From Gnetum montanum (taxonomy: Eukaryota; Streptophyta; Gnetopsida; Gnetales; Gnetaceae): DNA of 64,000 bases. Position numbers and translations under genes: made by a program. The notes under the pieces were generated by a model. The model was not told the origin of the DNA. It did not search any database and worked only from the letters and a program-made list of their open reading frames with translations. Shown one piece after another: positions 22,668 through 34,387 of this stretch; positions within the stretch are counted from its first letter, which is position 1; each line of letters starts with the position of its first letter. The stretch lies in assembly GCA_015680685.1 (NCBI GenBank), contig MNCI01008094.1, forward strand, positions 1 to 64,000, read 5' to 3'.

Positions 22668-25600
22668 ATGGTGCCAAAGAAACATGGGGGAAAGAGCTAT
22701 AATCCAAGGATCCAAATGGTAGAAGAAGATGAAAGGAACCTAGTAGGGCTACCTAGGCCTATCTCCATCTAGGCCTCATCTGTTGCTACTCCAAGGTAGG
22801 TAGTTCTATCCATTTTTTTCTTTCATTTCTAACTATATTTCTTGCCATGTCTGGGGTCATTTTCTTCAAATACACATTGAAATAGGGGGGGTAAAAAGAA
22901 ATTATAATAAATCCCATCTCTTATTTTTTCCATTTATACATAGATCCATGGTTTCTTCATTGCTTTGGCCTTGGTAGATTTGATTTTTGAAATTAGGCTT
23001 ACTATTTTCATTCTTTTTCCCTAGAATTTGGGGATACAACCATTTTTGTTAAATCTAGGCTTCAATTTTCATCAAAATTTAATTATAATGAAATAATAAC
23101 CCATTTTTTATGTTTTTTCTAATGGATATGAGTTATTTTAGCTTTTTGGGCTATTCTTTTAAGGCTATGTTGAATTAGTCTTTACGAATTTTAAGCTTTT
23201 TGCATGAAAAAAGCAAGCAAAGTTGTATATTTCCTATTAAGAAAATGGCTTCATATTTTTAATATTTTATGTCATGTGTTTGTATCCATATTTTTAAGGT
23301 TTTCAATGGCTATTGGTTCATTTAATTTGGATTAATAATGATAAAGTTATGGCTATTTTCCTAAGGTCATACAATCAAGTTTTACATGTCATTTTTAAAC
23401 TTTCATGTAAGTTCATGATTTTGTTTCTAAGAAAATGGCAAGGGTTTTGGCTATTTTTTGCTTATGGTTGGGTATTTTCTAGCTTTATCTTTCCAATTTA
23501 GGTAGAATCACTCCAATTGGATATCAAACAAATTATTAATAAAGTTTTCATTAGACCTATGTCAAAAGGGGGTTTGTGCCATTTTCAGATTTTTATCCAA
23601 ATTGATACTTTTTTTTCTTCATAAATGGCAATGGTTTTTAATTTTTATTAGGTATGGGTGCATAGGGCTTGATTCAATATTTCAAATAGTGGTGAAATAA
23701 ATTTTTTTGGAGATCAAACAAATTTTTGACGAATTTTTTACCAACCCTACATGAAATAGGGCTAAAGGTGATGGCTAGCTTTTGCTAGATTTGTCTATGT
23801 TTCATGTAAAAATGGTTATCTATCCCTATTTTTAATTATCATTCCTATGAAGCTTGTGATTTTAGGATTCCTTCAATGGTGCAATCACTAAAATCAGAGC
23901 TTGGATGAATTTTTCATAAAGTTTTAGTTATGGTTGTATCATGGTTGTAGCACTTTACCCCTTTGGGGATGGATGTAGTTGACATGCTTAGAGATTACTC
24001 TTCTTAACTACCATGATTGCTAAATATGTAAAAATTATGTTTTAATTTTTTTAAAAGAAAATTAAAGGCTTTTACTATTTTTAGGAGGCCTTTTGCTATG
24101 GTTATCTTTTTCTTCTAATGTTATAATGCTTTTTTTCTAAGTTTCTACATTGTTTAAACTAAGGATTAATTCTGGCTATGAAGTTTTGACTATGAATAAG
24201 AAGGTTATGAAAGGTTTTAATAATGCTTATTGTTGAATTTCCTAAGCCAACTTAGATAAACACCTTATTTCTTTTTATAGAGGCTAATTTCACCTCCAAC
24301 TAAGATGTTTCTTCCAAATTGTTAAGAAATTCTAATTGATCTTAATGCTTTTGCTCTACTTCATGCAAGGTCTACCTAAATCCCATCATCATTATTGTGG
24401 AGTTGGTGGGAATTTTATGCTATATTAGTCATCCCAAGGCCAACACCCCACTCCCTGACATGCCTTTGGGGAAGGTTTCATTGTGGTTCTGACCTAGGAC
24501 AAGGGAATTCCTTACCTATATCCTATAGAACTTTAGTGTGATGCTATGCTCATACTTTTCTACATATTGGCTAGCTCCATAGTGGAGACCTTGTTGCCTT
24601 AGGTATCTAGCCTGATTGTCAAGTTTATTACTGAAAATCTACCCCCTAAGACAATAGGGGAAACAACAGGCACCATCAACCCACATTACCTTATGGAGAT
24701 ATGCATAATGCCAAAGCATGGCTAGTACAATGCTGACAATACTCTGATGATGGCACATAGAGCTCACACATTATTCTAGAACCCACCTAGCAATGTGTAT
24801 CATCTACAGAGGTAAGCTTAGTTGTTATAGTGCTTTTTATTGCTTTATTAGCTTTATTGTCTACTTTTCATAACTTCTTTGGTTTTATGTTCTTGCAAGT
24901 ACAGAGTTAATGATCAAGGCTTGATCATTAATGATCAAACCATAGTAGTGGCTCAAAATTCCCTAGATAAATTCACCAAGGGTCCCCGAATTAGAAATGT
25001 TGTGTATCAATAGTTAAGAAGAAACTTTGATGCATACACTACAAGGTTCAACCTTGTATACAAGAAGTATAAGGATGATAAGATGATACAAAACTAGTGG
25101 GTAGACTCTAATAACTCCATGGATTAGTCCCTTGCAGCTAGGACCTTTGCACAAACCACAATGAAGAAGAAGAAGAAAGGTAAACATAAAGGCTATAGCC
25201 TATAATATTTTATAGTTACAAAAGTGTTCTATTTCCTTAACTAGTTATTGATGCTCAACTTTGGTTGTTGCCTTGCAGGATGTTCCACCTCTGCTAATGT
25301 CACCATACCACTTTCAAGAGAACATCATGAGGATACCCTCATCCTAAAGTTTGTTGAGGTGATACCAACATAAGAGTGGCTAAGGCAATAAGTGCCTGGG
25401 AACATTCAAGCAAACATCCAGCATGTATGTTTTATTGATGTATGTATGACACCCATCCCTTCTATTCCTATTGTAGAGATGCTACACATCATTGACTCCT
25501 TTCACAAAAAGATTATTCATTTTAGCACCACCATTCGTGGCATGAAATTTAACATAGATAATAATGAGGGCCTCTTTTGTAGCTTGTTTGGTGTTCCCAT

Positions 25601-27900
25601 TTACAAGGTGAAGGTTTCCACCAAGATAGTAAAGGAATTGAGCAATCATGAAGAAGTTTTGGAGTGGCTTGGTGCCATCATGGGCCACGCTAGAATTTTC
25701 ATGAATGGCTTCACGAATCCTATCCTTTCTTTAGGTCTCATGCATTTCTTGAACTATTATCATGAAAGAAGGTGATCGACATTGCATAGGGTTGGATCTT
25801 TAGAAAGGTCTTAATGGATGGCACCAAGTTCAACTAGGCAACTACTTTGGCTATGGGCTTCATGAGGAGTTCCTCAAATTTCTTGTAGATGCCTTTATAA
25901 TAATCCACATGCATTTTGCATTTTTTGTGGGTTACTTGAAGAGGTTTGTGGATTTTTTGGCAATGTAGAAGAATGGACAATGGATTCTCCTAAACCTAAG
26001 CCAACTTTCTAAGCCTTGGATAAAGCACATTTATCCTATGATGCAAGCCTAGAACCTAGCAGATGAGATGGATGATACACTATCCATCACCACCATGGAT
26101 CTCGATGGTAGACGGTGTGAGTCTCATGATAGCATAGATGATGAGGAGCCTCTAACATTTCCAACGAACATCTTGGAGGCCAAAAAACAACATAGGGAAG
26201 CCAAAGAGATAGCCAGAGAGAAACTCAAGAGGCTCATGGTGGAAGCACCACCAACATCAGAACAACCCACCCCAAAGAAGCTTAAATTTAAGCTTAAGCC
26301 ATTACAACAGGTAGTTTCAAGTATGTTTTGTCTATGTATGGCTATTTTAAAGTTCATGGCTATGTTATGATTTCAGATACTAATTAGTTTTCTATGTGCT
26401 ATGATTATAGACAAGCATGAAGTCCTAGTAGCCCAAGTTATCACAAAGGAAGAACAAATGTGTGTAGAAGTACTCCTACAGTAACTTGAGGTAGACATAA
26501 ATGATCTAGATGGTTTATTCTGTGAGGCAATGTTGGACACATCATCCATTGTCATTTTAGAAGAAGAGGAGAAGGAGCCTAGTATGCCTATGCCTTAATG
26601 CTTTTGTTATATCTTATTACTTCATTTTTTTTTCATCCTAACCCTTCGATGATTGTTATACTTGTAGTAGTTGCTCAACCACTAGTGCAAGCCTCTATCC
26701 CTAAGTTTCATCAAAAACCATGGGTGGAGACCCTAGACAAGGTGGAGTTCATGCATGGGATGGCTAAGGACATTATCAAATGGTTGCAACAGGTTGTACC
26801 AAGATAGGTAAGGACTTTGTTTTATATGCTTTAGTTGTTTGCCTATGTTATAGGCTATGTTCATGTTATGGCTATCTTAGATTGTACATTATGTTTATGG
26901 TTGTATTTCATGTTTGTGTAGTGCCTTCTATTGATTGGAACCCCAACCAAGACATAAAGATTGACTCCTTACCTAAGCTTTCCTCTTATGTATCTAGTAT
27001 ACCCTTGAAGTTATATGAGACTGTTATTGATATAGCAATGTCATGTGCAAAAGCTTCATGGAAGCTAGAGAGGTCCAAAAAATTCCTATGAGAGCAAGTT
27101 ATGGCTTTAAGGACAAAGACTTAATGGTAGGAGGAGGTAATTAAAGATCTCCAAGACCACAAGGCCTTTGTGAAAGCCCAAGTGGCTAACTCAAGGAAAT
27201 TGTAGACCAAGGAGATCATGTGGACCCACTACTGGCACACCATTTGGTACAAAGTAATGAATTTATAGGAGATGGCAAAACAACAAATGCCAACGGACCT
27301 CATCTCCCAAAGGACCAAGAATTGGAAAGATCATTACGCTTGCATCCTATAGTGGGGTAAGAAACAAAAGGTCCACAAGTAATAGTACAGGGTAGATCAT
27401 GGGGCCTACCTCAAGTGGCTCAAGGAGAAGTTAGTTGAACAATGCAAGCGAGATCTATTTATCCAAAGGATCCAAGCACAGAGTGCTTCTTAGCTTTTTA
27501 AGAGTCCTCTCACATTGGAGTAATTGCCTACTCCTTAGATTACAATTACTATAGGCAAGACTTCTATGGCTGCTATTACCTAGGAGCCATCTACTTAGAC
27601 TATGGTAGATAGGATGACATCCTTTCAAACATTGACTAGGTCAACATGATGAAGGATCATATCCTCCATCATTTGGAGGAAGGCCTTCCACATCTAGCCC
27701 CAAGAGTTATGGAGCCAAAATCCCCATAGTTTATATGTATTTTATATTTTAGTTTTTATTTTAAGTTGTGGTTTTGGCTATTGGTCACTAATTGGCAATG
27801 TGTTGTTGTATTTCAAGCATTAGAAGACACTGGTAGCCCTAGGAATGAGGGTGGAGATGATCCACCACTTCCTTCTCCAAATGTCCCTTTGCTAGTTTAA
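22668..27900 (+). pseudogene. Multi-exon antisense gene inside element A, product unknown
   Basis: This gene runs opposite to gag-pol. Proposed exons: 22668-22795 (MVPKKHGGKS..., donor CAAG|GTAGGT), about 24370-24811 (donor CAGAG|GTAAGC), 24905-25179 (acceptor TACAG, donor AAAG|GTAAAC), 25279-26310 (acceptor TTGCAG, donor CAACAG|GTAGTT), 26377-26600 (acceptor TTTCAG), about 26660-26792, about 26922-27725 and 27818-27900 (ends PSPNVPLLV, stop). The junctions at 24811/24905, 25179/25279 and 26310/26377 keep the codon phase. The longest clean exon part (25392-25775) reads VPGNIQANIQHV...LMHFLNYYHERR. A later part is basic and acidic (AKKQHREAKEIAREKLKRLM). Stops are mostly TAG or TAA in place of CAG or CAA. 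No family is recognised. The last two exons recur in element D. Confidence 0.7.
22796..24369 (+). other. First intron of the antisense gene
   Basis: This T-rich stretch has no coding signal, between the donor GTAGGT at 22796 and a candidate acceptor TGCAAG at about 24369. At about 1.57 kb it is the longest intron proposed. The T-richness on the plus strand fits an intron read in that direction. The acceptor is the least certain one. Confidence 0.5.
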
Positions 27901-28110
27901 GTCCATGGTGGGCCATGTTACTAGTTTAGAGTCTTAGTAGTCTATGATGCCAGTTTAAGATCATAGTGGGCCATGATGCTAGTTTAAGGCCATAGCAGGC
28001 CATGTTGTGTGATTACCTTTTCCAGTTTAAGATCATGGTAGGCCATGTTGTGTGATTATCTTTGCCAATTTAAGGCTGTGAGGGGCCATGTTGAAAAAGA
28101 AACTTCTATT
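27901..28110 (+). repeat. GTTTAA-GGCC repeat module after protease (element A)
   Basis: About six copies of a 30-45-bp unit, of the form CTAGTTTAAG-x(2)-CATAGTAGGCCATG-x-TTGTG, fill the space between the 3' end of the antisense gene and the end of the protease ORF. Related arrays stand at the same place in D (48690-48920), B (52860-53300) and C (60270-60700). Confidence 0.75.
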
Positions 28111-28307
28111 TTTTTACAATTTTATGTTATAAAGTTTTCAAGTCTTTTTTGATGTTTATAACATGAGTAAAAGTAAAGAAAAAAGAAAGGCTATCATAAA
28201 TAAGTAAAAATGCAAATGAAAGTAGAAACCTGGGCTACGTGCATAAAAAATAAAAAGTACATGAAAAGGTATAACAAATTAGGCTACATAACTATTGGTT
28301 CATCTAG

Positions 28308-29250
28308 TTATAAGGGAATGGGAAGGTTAATGTGCACTTCACTTGCATAGATTCTTCCTAATCTTTGAAAGATTAAGGAATGAGTAAGGGCTACTTTGCA
28401 TAAGTTTGTATTTACCATCACCATCACTAATGATGTTAAAAAGGAGTTCATCACATAATGCATCCCATTGCTTATTATTGTTATCATTAGCTTTCTATTT
28501 CCTCTTAGATTGATGGATTTCATGACTCAGAGCTTCCTCCTAAAGCTCTAGCTTAGAACCCTACTCTATGTTCACGTTGTTGACAACCAGGGAAACTTTG
28601 CTATCACCATAGATGATGATTTTACCTCCCTCATAAGGAAAGTGAATTTCTTGATGGATGGTTGAGGACATGACCTGTAATTAAGCTAACCATGGTCTTC
28701 CCAAGATAAGGTTGAACCCCAATGTCTCATCCATCACCAAGAAGTTAGCAGTTGTGGGGAATTGTTCTTCTATCACTAAATCTAAGAAGATAAACCCCTT
28801 GATGGCAATCCTTGATCCATTGAAGGATTTGAGAGTCATGGTTGATGTAGGTTGTATCTGCTCAGTTAGGCCCAAGCATTCAACAATGAGCATAGGATGA
28901 TATTAGTTGTGGCTCCATCATCAACATGAACCTTATGTACTTTAAATTTCCCTACACATATGGTTATGAATTTAGGAACCCTAGTTACTTTTTCATTTTG
29001 GGGATTAACCTTTATTTTGCTATCATGAATTATTAAGGATGTTGACTTCTTCTCCCTTGGTAAGGGAGGAACCACACTTAGTGGATGGCTTTCTCATTAA
29101 CAAAGATGTCCTCACAAATGGGGATGGAAGTCAACATTTTGACTAACACCTCATGATGTGTATTAGAAGTCATGATTAGGTCATACAACCTTATAGTTTT
29201 GTTCTTCTATGTGAGGGATTGCCTAACTTGATCCATCACATTGAGGAAGT
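28308..29250 (-). pseudogene. Aspartic protease of element A
   Basis: Read downward on the minus strand: an Ile/Val-rich lead, then VHVDDGATTNIIL (about 28920), where DDGA stands for the usual D-S/T-G-A active site. Next come TMTLKSFNGSRI (about 28820), LVIEEQFPTTANF, and GFNLILGRPWLA (28681-28720). The last is the ILGRPWL motif that closes retropepsins of this type. A C-terminal tail extends to a stop at 28308. The same order is readable in D, B and C. A frameshift near 28870-28890 and a stop after WLA break the frame. Confidence 0.8.
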
Positions 29251-31790
29251 TTTCATTGTTGGTTGTGGGCTTATTGCCCTAGTTGTGCTTCACTTCCTCC
29301 ATGCATCCCAAAATGCAAACCTCAACTTTAGGCTATGATTGTTGGGGCTTTTCCGCATTCTTCTTATTATGGGTTTTGGTGTCTTCCTATGGCTTGTTGG
29401 TTAGAGTAGGTTTGGTTGATATGGGAGTGGAATTTGATGGATCTACTTTCTTTCATACCTCTATCTACTTGTCACCCTTGTTGCTAAGAATTTTCTTATG
29501 CTTATTTTGGTTAATTGAAGTTTTCTAGTTATCACCCATTGCTTGTAAGGAAGAGGTAGTAGTATTAGCCACCAAAGGAAGTCATTATGTAGTTGGTTGG
29601 AATATGGCTAGTTGGGTTATTTTAGGTTGGGGCAGCCTAATGACAAAAGGTTCCCTTGGATGCATTCATGATGGTACTCTTATGAAAAAGGGGGATGTTG
29701 AATTGGTGGAAGTGAAAGAAGCCCTTTCATTGCAAAGGGGTACTCGAATCACAAATGGTTCTCTTGGGGGTTTCTAATCATCATTAATGTTGAATTCTAA
29801 AATAACATAAGGGTTTTAATTAGCATTCAATGAGTCTTTGTAGACTTGCATCAACTTATTTTGTGGCCATATTGGGTTGGAAGCATCTAAAACTAGCTCC
29901 CCCCTTTCTATTATCTTTTGTAGATCATCCTTCAGCATGAGGTAGAAGTATGTGTCATGACCATGTCATTGGTGATAATGGCAAAAGTAATTTAGCTTGA
30001 AATACCTAGGTAGTTTTGTATCATTCTTTGTTACTAAAAAGGGGTCTTTGGTTATTTCACATAGCCACTAATATTTCCTATGAGTAGCTTCAATCATTTG
30101 TTTGTATTGCATGTGGCCACTCTTCAGCAGTTAGTTTGGCAACTTGGATGGCTTTAGAGGTAAGGCAGTGTACTTGCTATGGTCTTTCCACTTAAAATTT
30201 GGCCTAGTTGTAGTCAATGTAGTGGCCCTAGAGGTTTAGGATTGGTTATTCTTGTCATTAGTGGGGGCCTTGGATAGGTTGGTCATTGGCCCCTAGTTAA
30301 TGGTCTTTACCTCTTTGGTCACAATTGCTACAACTACACTATTTTTCTTAGCTTTCTTCTTGTCTCTCCATGTATGATGATTTTTATATGCTACATAGGC
30401 TGAATCATGCCTAGCCTCCATAGCATCCTCTATGTTCTTGGTTTGGAAAAATGCTTAGCTAAGGGACTGTGGATCAAGATAGTAAAGTTTTGACTTGATG
30501 AAGGCATTCATTACCCTCTTGAATATGGCTAAAAGGTGGGCTTCAACTATAGGCTCTATTATTTCATTCAATAGTCCATTCCATCATTGGATGAACTTCT
30601 ATATGGGCTCAAGGGCTCCCTACTTGACCTTCATGAGTTTGTCAATTGTGGTGTCAAGCTTTAAGTTGTACTTGAACCAACTGACAAACTAGGCTAGAAA
30701 GTATGCCAAAGATGATATGGATCCTCTAGGTAACATGTAGTACCAATAAAGTGCTTTCCAAATCAAGGACATGGGGAAATCCTCATGATGTTATGAGGCC
30801 ATGGCTGCAAGAGTAAGCATTTAGATTTGATGGTTATAAGGTGAGCATTGGGATCACCTTCTCCATTGTATTTGCTAAAGTGGGGAATAGGGACATTAGG
30901 AGGAAGTGTTAAGGATGGGACCATAGGATAGATGGGATCATCCTGGTAGAAGTCCATAAACTTGACACTTTGGAAAGTAAAGGCTTTAAGCCTCCTTAAC
31001 TCCTCCACAAGGTCCTAGATCATCTGGAAGGCTTGATCTAGACCCTATGGTGGCCCTATTAGTTATTGGATTTGCACATATGGTTCATCTATTGTAAGGC
31101 ATGTGGGATCGTTATGGATTTCAAGATAGAAGGAAGTTCTTGCATTATGGTCATAGCTTGTGGGCCAAACAAGGAAAATGATGTTTGTGTTGGTACCTAA
31201 GGCACAAATGGGATAAAGGGGATGTGTGATCCTTGATTTTTTTGGGGTCCCATGATGGGCCCCACATGAGTGGTTGGTGGATTTTTGGTGGTGAAAAACA
31301 CCATCAATAATTGTATAGATCTAGGTTGGGTAGCAAGGAGCATGAAGAAATAAAAGATAATTGGCTACAACACCGATGGTGCTTGGTGTATAGCAATGAT
31401 TAGCATAGGTTTGAACATGGTCAAGTATGATGGGGATGAAGGTGGTAGGACTTATACAGAGGAAGAGGCAAAGGAGGTAGAGGTGAACACTATGGCCTTG
31501 GGGGTTCCTTCCAGGACAAGTCCCCCTACAAGGTTTTCAAGCTCAAAATCTACCTCGAATTCATCTTGCTCCTCTAATTGTCCCTCATAGGTAGTCTTTC
31601 AATTATCTTCATCAACTTTAATGAGAAGGGCTAAGACACTTATGTAGATTTCATTGAGGGATATTTGATCATAAGGAGAGGGAATATACTTCTTTCGATC
31701 ATGATGGATGAGCTCAAATTCCCTCTTGGCCTCTACTTTTGCTCATGGGATTAGTGGGCCAATGAAGTTATAATGTTCTTCATTTATTGC
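29251..31790 (-). pseudogene. Gag of element A
   Basis: The N-terminal part (31430-31790) has a readable KVEAKREFELIHHDRKKYIP and an acidic EGQLEEQDEFEVDFELE. The core starts near 30980: QDDPIYPMVPSLTLPP, then HFSKYNGEGDPNAHLITIKS and SKCLLLQPWPH. Further on come AFIKSKLYYLDPQSLS (about 30490) and a zinc-knuckle-like CHYHQWHGHDTYFY (about 29970), where the last Cys is Tyr. After it come LKDDLQKIIERGELVLDA and several REPFVIRVP repeats. This pattern is shared with D, B and C and matches Tat-type Gag. Frames are broken by many stops. Confidence 0.75.
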
Positions 31791-32933
31791 TACAAAACCA
31801 AGACAGATAATCTAAGAGACTACCTAGATTCCATTACTATAGGGTATTTGGGATCATAAACCTTCATGTGTTATTAATCCAACCTACAATCAGTGTAGTT
31901 ATAAGGCAACTTAGTTGATTGTGGGAGAGACATGGCTATTTCATTAAAATGACTTGAAACAAGCTATAAAAGGAAAAAATAGAAGTAAATCCCAATAAGT
32001 AGAATTTAAAAATGGTTAAAGGAAATAAAAATGGTTGAAAATGAAGCATTTTATATAATTAGTAAGTGGGGGATAATTAGGGTTTACCCCTTTACCAAAA
32101 ATAGAAAGTTAAGAATGTTGGTGTTAAGACTCATCCACACTAGCCCCCTAACTGCCTCTACACTAGGTGTGATAGTGGACAAAGAAGGGGGAATAATATG
32201 ATGTTAATCTCACATCTTCTAATCCAACATTGATGGGGGGAAGGTTAAAAACCAAAGTGGAAAGTTGGTAACAAGCCTCACCAACGTTGGCCCCCTAACT
32301 TCCTCTATGTTGGGTATGGTAAGTGGGGAAAGAAGGAGATGTGAGAGGATGGGAATCTTACATATTCTAATCCAAGGCTAAAAGGGGAAATGCTGAAAAT
32401 CAAAGTGGAAATTTGATGTTTTTCCACTAAGACTGGTTTTGGAAGGCTATAAATTTTCTTTTCTTGGAAAGATGGCAGAAAGCAAACTTCCAAAAGTTTG
32501 ATGATTTTTGAAAGGGTTGCACCACCCACTTTGGAAACTGGAAAAATTGTTAACAAAAAGGAAAAGAGGGGAAAGGTATAAATGTTGGCTTTGGGAAAGA
32601 AAATTAATAATATTTTCTATGAAAATCGAACACCCAAACCACCTACAACTTCCATGGTGCAATTTTGGTCATAGAGGAGCAAGGGAAATGTTGATTTTTT
32701 GAACATTTTGGTGGAATCCCAAGATTGGCCTTGAAATTCATAGCAACTAGTGTGAAAATCTTGAAAACCCAAACACTTGCAACTTTCACACTAGCCTTTG
32801 ATTGTAGGGAGGATGGGTTGCAATGTTGAATTTTGAAGATTTAAAAACTTTTAATGTCAAAATTATGGATTTTTGCAATAAAAGAAAACATTGGCAATAG
32901 GGTAAACTAATTTAGACATAGAATTTGGATGGA
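31791..32933 (-). other. Leader of element A, between primer-binding site and gag
   Basis: I see no gene. It contains (about 31930-32080) AAAAATGGTTAAAGG-type repeats like those in the B leader, and (32110-32350) two copies of a CCACACTAGCCCCCTAACT / CAACGTTGGCCCCCTAACT segment about 165 bp apart, related to the 190-bp array and LTR words. Ogre elements usually have an extra ORF here, and I cannot support one. Confidence 0.55.
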
Positions 32934-32954
32934 GGCCCTTCTTCTAGCACCAAG
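32934..32954 (-). other. Primer-binding site of element A
   Basis: On the minus strand, five bases after the LTR, the sequence is TTGGTGCTAGAAGAAGGGCC. The same site in B reads TTTGGCACTAGAAGGAGGGCC and in D TAGTGCTAGATGGAGGGCC. It is therefore a conserved primer site of the family. I do not assign the tRNA. Confidence 0.65.
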
Positions 32955-32959
32955 AAAAC

Positions 32960-34382
32960 TGTTGCAATTAGAAAAATCAATCACTAGAAAAATTGATAGA
33001 TCCAATGGAGTAGCCTCAACCCTGAATCTCCAAGGCCTCCAGAAAATGGGATTTAGAATGCCCAAGTTGGTCTGGAAAATCAACCAAGGACTTTGAGGAG
33101 GATAGAATGAGATAAATAATATGATTGCAAATCAAAGTAATATAAATGCACTAAAAATAAATAACAAATTTAATTTGAACACAAACCAAAACTGTAAACT
33201 TTATTTTACAAAGAATAAACTAAAGGAGAGTTAAGAGATTATGTACAAAGTGTGCCTAAGAGGGCAATAGGGGGGTTCACAGGGTCAGGGTCCATTGAAG
33301 TTGATGTGTTCAACTCCACAATCTGAATGTCTTGCCACTTCCAATAATATTGAACCTTCTTTACTGCTACTTCCAAATATGCAACATTGTCTACTACTAG
33401 GAGTTGAGAAGTGTGAAAAATCCAAGCTACCCAAGTGCTATATGCTGGGGATTGGATATCTTAGGAGTGCAACATGGAGCCTGAAAAATCATAAATCTCA
33501 AGGAGGGTTACAAGGCTACAAGGCCATAGGGGTTTCATGCTAGGAATACCCAAGGAGAAATATTTATGCAAAGGTTTGCAAGTGTTCTTGGATGTGCCAG
33601 AATGTGGAACTATGGCTAGCAAAATGTATGTATGCTCAATCTATTCAAGTGCCAAAAGAGTAGAACCAATTTGAGGTTAGGTTTTATAGGTCTTAGGCCA
33701 TGAATGGTGCTACAAAATGGTTCTAATTTGGTTGTACAGGCTACAAATTGATTCTAATTTTGCTTCAAGTTTCTATCTCGTACAAGTGAGATGGATGCCC
33801 AAATTTGAGGGGTTACTATATATACTAAGTGCCTTCCCTCATGATCATTCCATTTACTATAAATAGTAATAAGGGCACACCTTTCGCATTGGAGATAGGT
33901 CTTCCAAACTGAGCCTTCTACCATCCTTGTTAAAGTGGTAGGTTAATGTTGCAGTGCATAGACTGTTGAAATATGACATTCATGGCATCCATGCTAGGGG
34001 CATGCAGTTTTCACACTGGGGGTGGAACCCCCACCCCTTCATGCTAGGGGTGGATGAGATTTACCCCCTACAAATATTTCCAACATAGAAAATTATATAA
34101 CCCCAATAAAACCCATCAAATTGTCATTTTTGGCTTTCCAAAAGGCATTTTTTATATCCCCCTCCAAGCCCAAATATAGACACTAGGTGAATTTTCTCAC
34201 TTTGGGAATGAGGCTTTGACCACTTATGAGGCATTTTTCAATCTCAAAAGTATGGAATGTGTGAGATTGCCCCACATGGATTACAATCTTCACATTTACA
34301 ACAAATTTTTTCTTCAAGTTTCATGGGATGAAAGCTACATGATAAAAATTTATCATAACATGCAAATTTTTATGGTATTTCA
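32960..34382 (-). repeat. 5' LTR of element A
   Basis: This is the partner of 13367-14928, with TG and CA ends and a minus-strand TATA box (CTATAAAAC, plus 33681-33689). The shorter length is mostly due to deletions in the part holding the CACACTAGGGG words. Confidence 0.9.
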
Positions 34383-34387
34383 ATAAG
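34383..34387 (+). repeat. Target-site duplication, right copy (ATAAG)
   Basis: Matches CTAAG at 13362-13366 in four of five bases. Element E coding resumes directly after it in the same phase. Confidence 0.75.

Larger units (their letters stand above)
13367..34382 (-). mobile_element. Element A: 21-kb Tat/Ogre-type LTR retrotransposon inserted in E
   Basis: It is bounded by related direct LTRs (TGTTGCAA...TTTCA on the plus strand) and a 5-bp target duplication inside the pol region of element E. The order on the minus strand is: 5' LTR, primer-binding site, leader, gag, protease, a spacer of about 10 kb, RT, RNase H, a second archaeal-type RNase H, integrase, polypurine site and 3' LTR. The second RNase H and the great length point to the Tat lineage, including the Ogre group. 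The spacer between protease and RT carries an antisense gene and a tandem array. All enzyme reading frames are broken, so it is not autonomous now. The LTRs differ in length (1562 and 1423 bp) and have many differences, so the insertion is old. Confidence 0.9.

Noticed and set aside
24370-26600. Plant mobile domain (PMD) as the identity of the antisense gene
   Set aside because: Such domains occur in Tat-type elements, but I could not read its typical WxPxTxTFxLPxGE-type start here, so no family is assigned.
31791-32933. Ogre-type ORF1 upstream of gag in element A
   Set aside because: This is the expected place, but no readable frame longer than short chance ORFs was found on the element strand.
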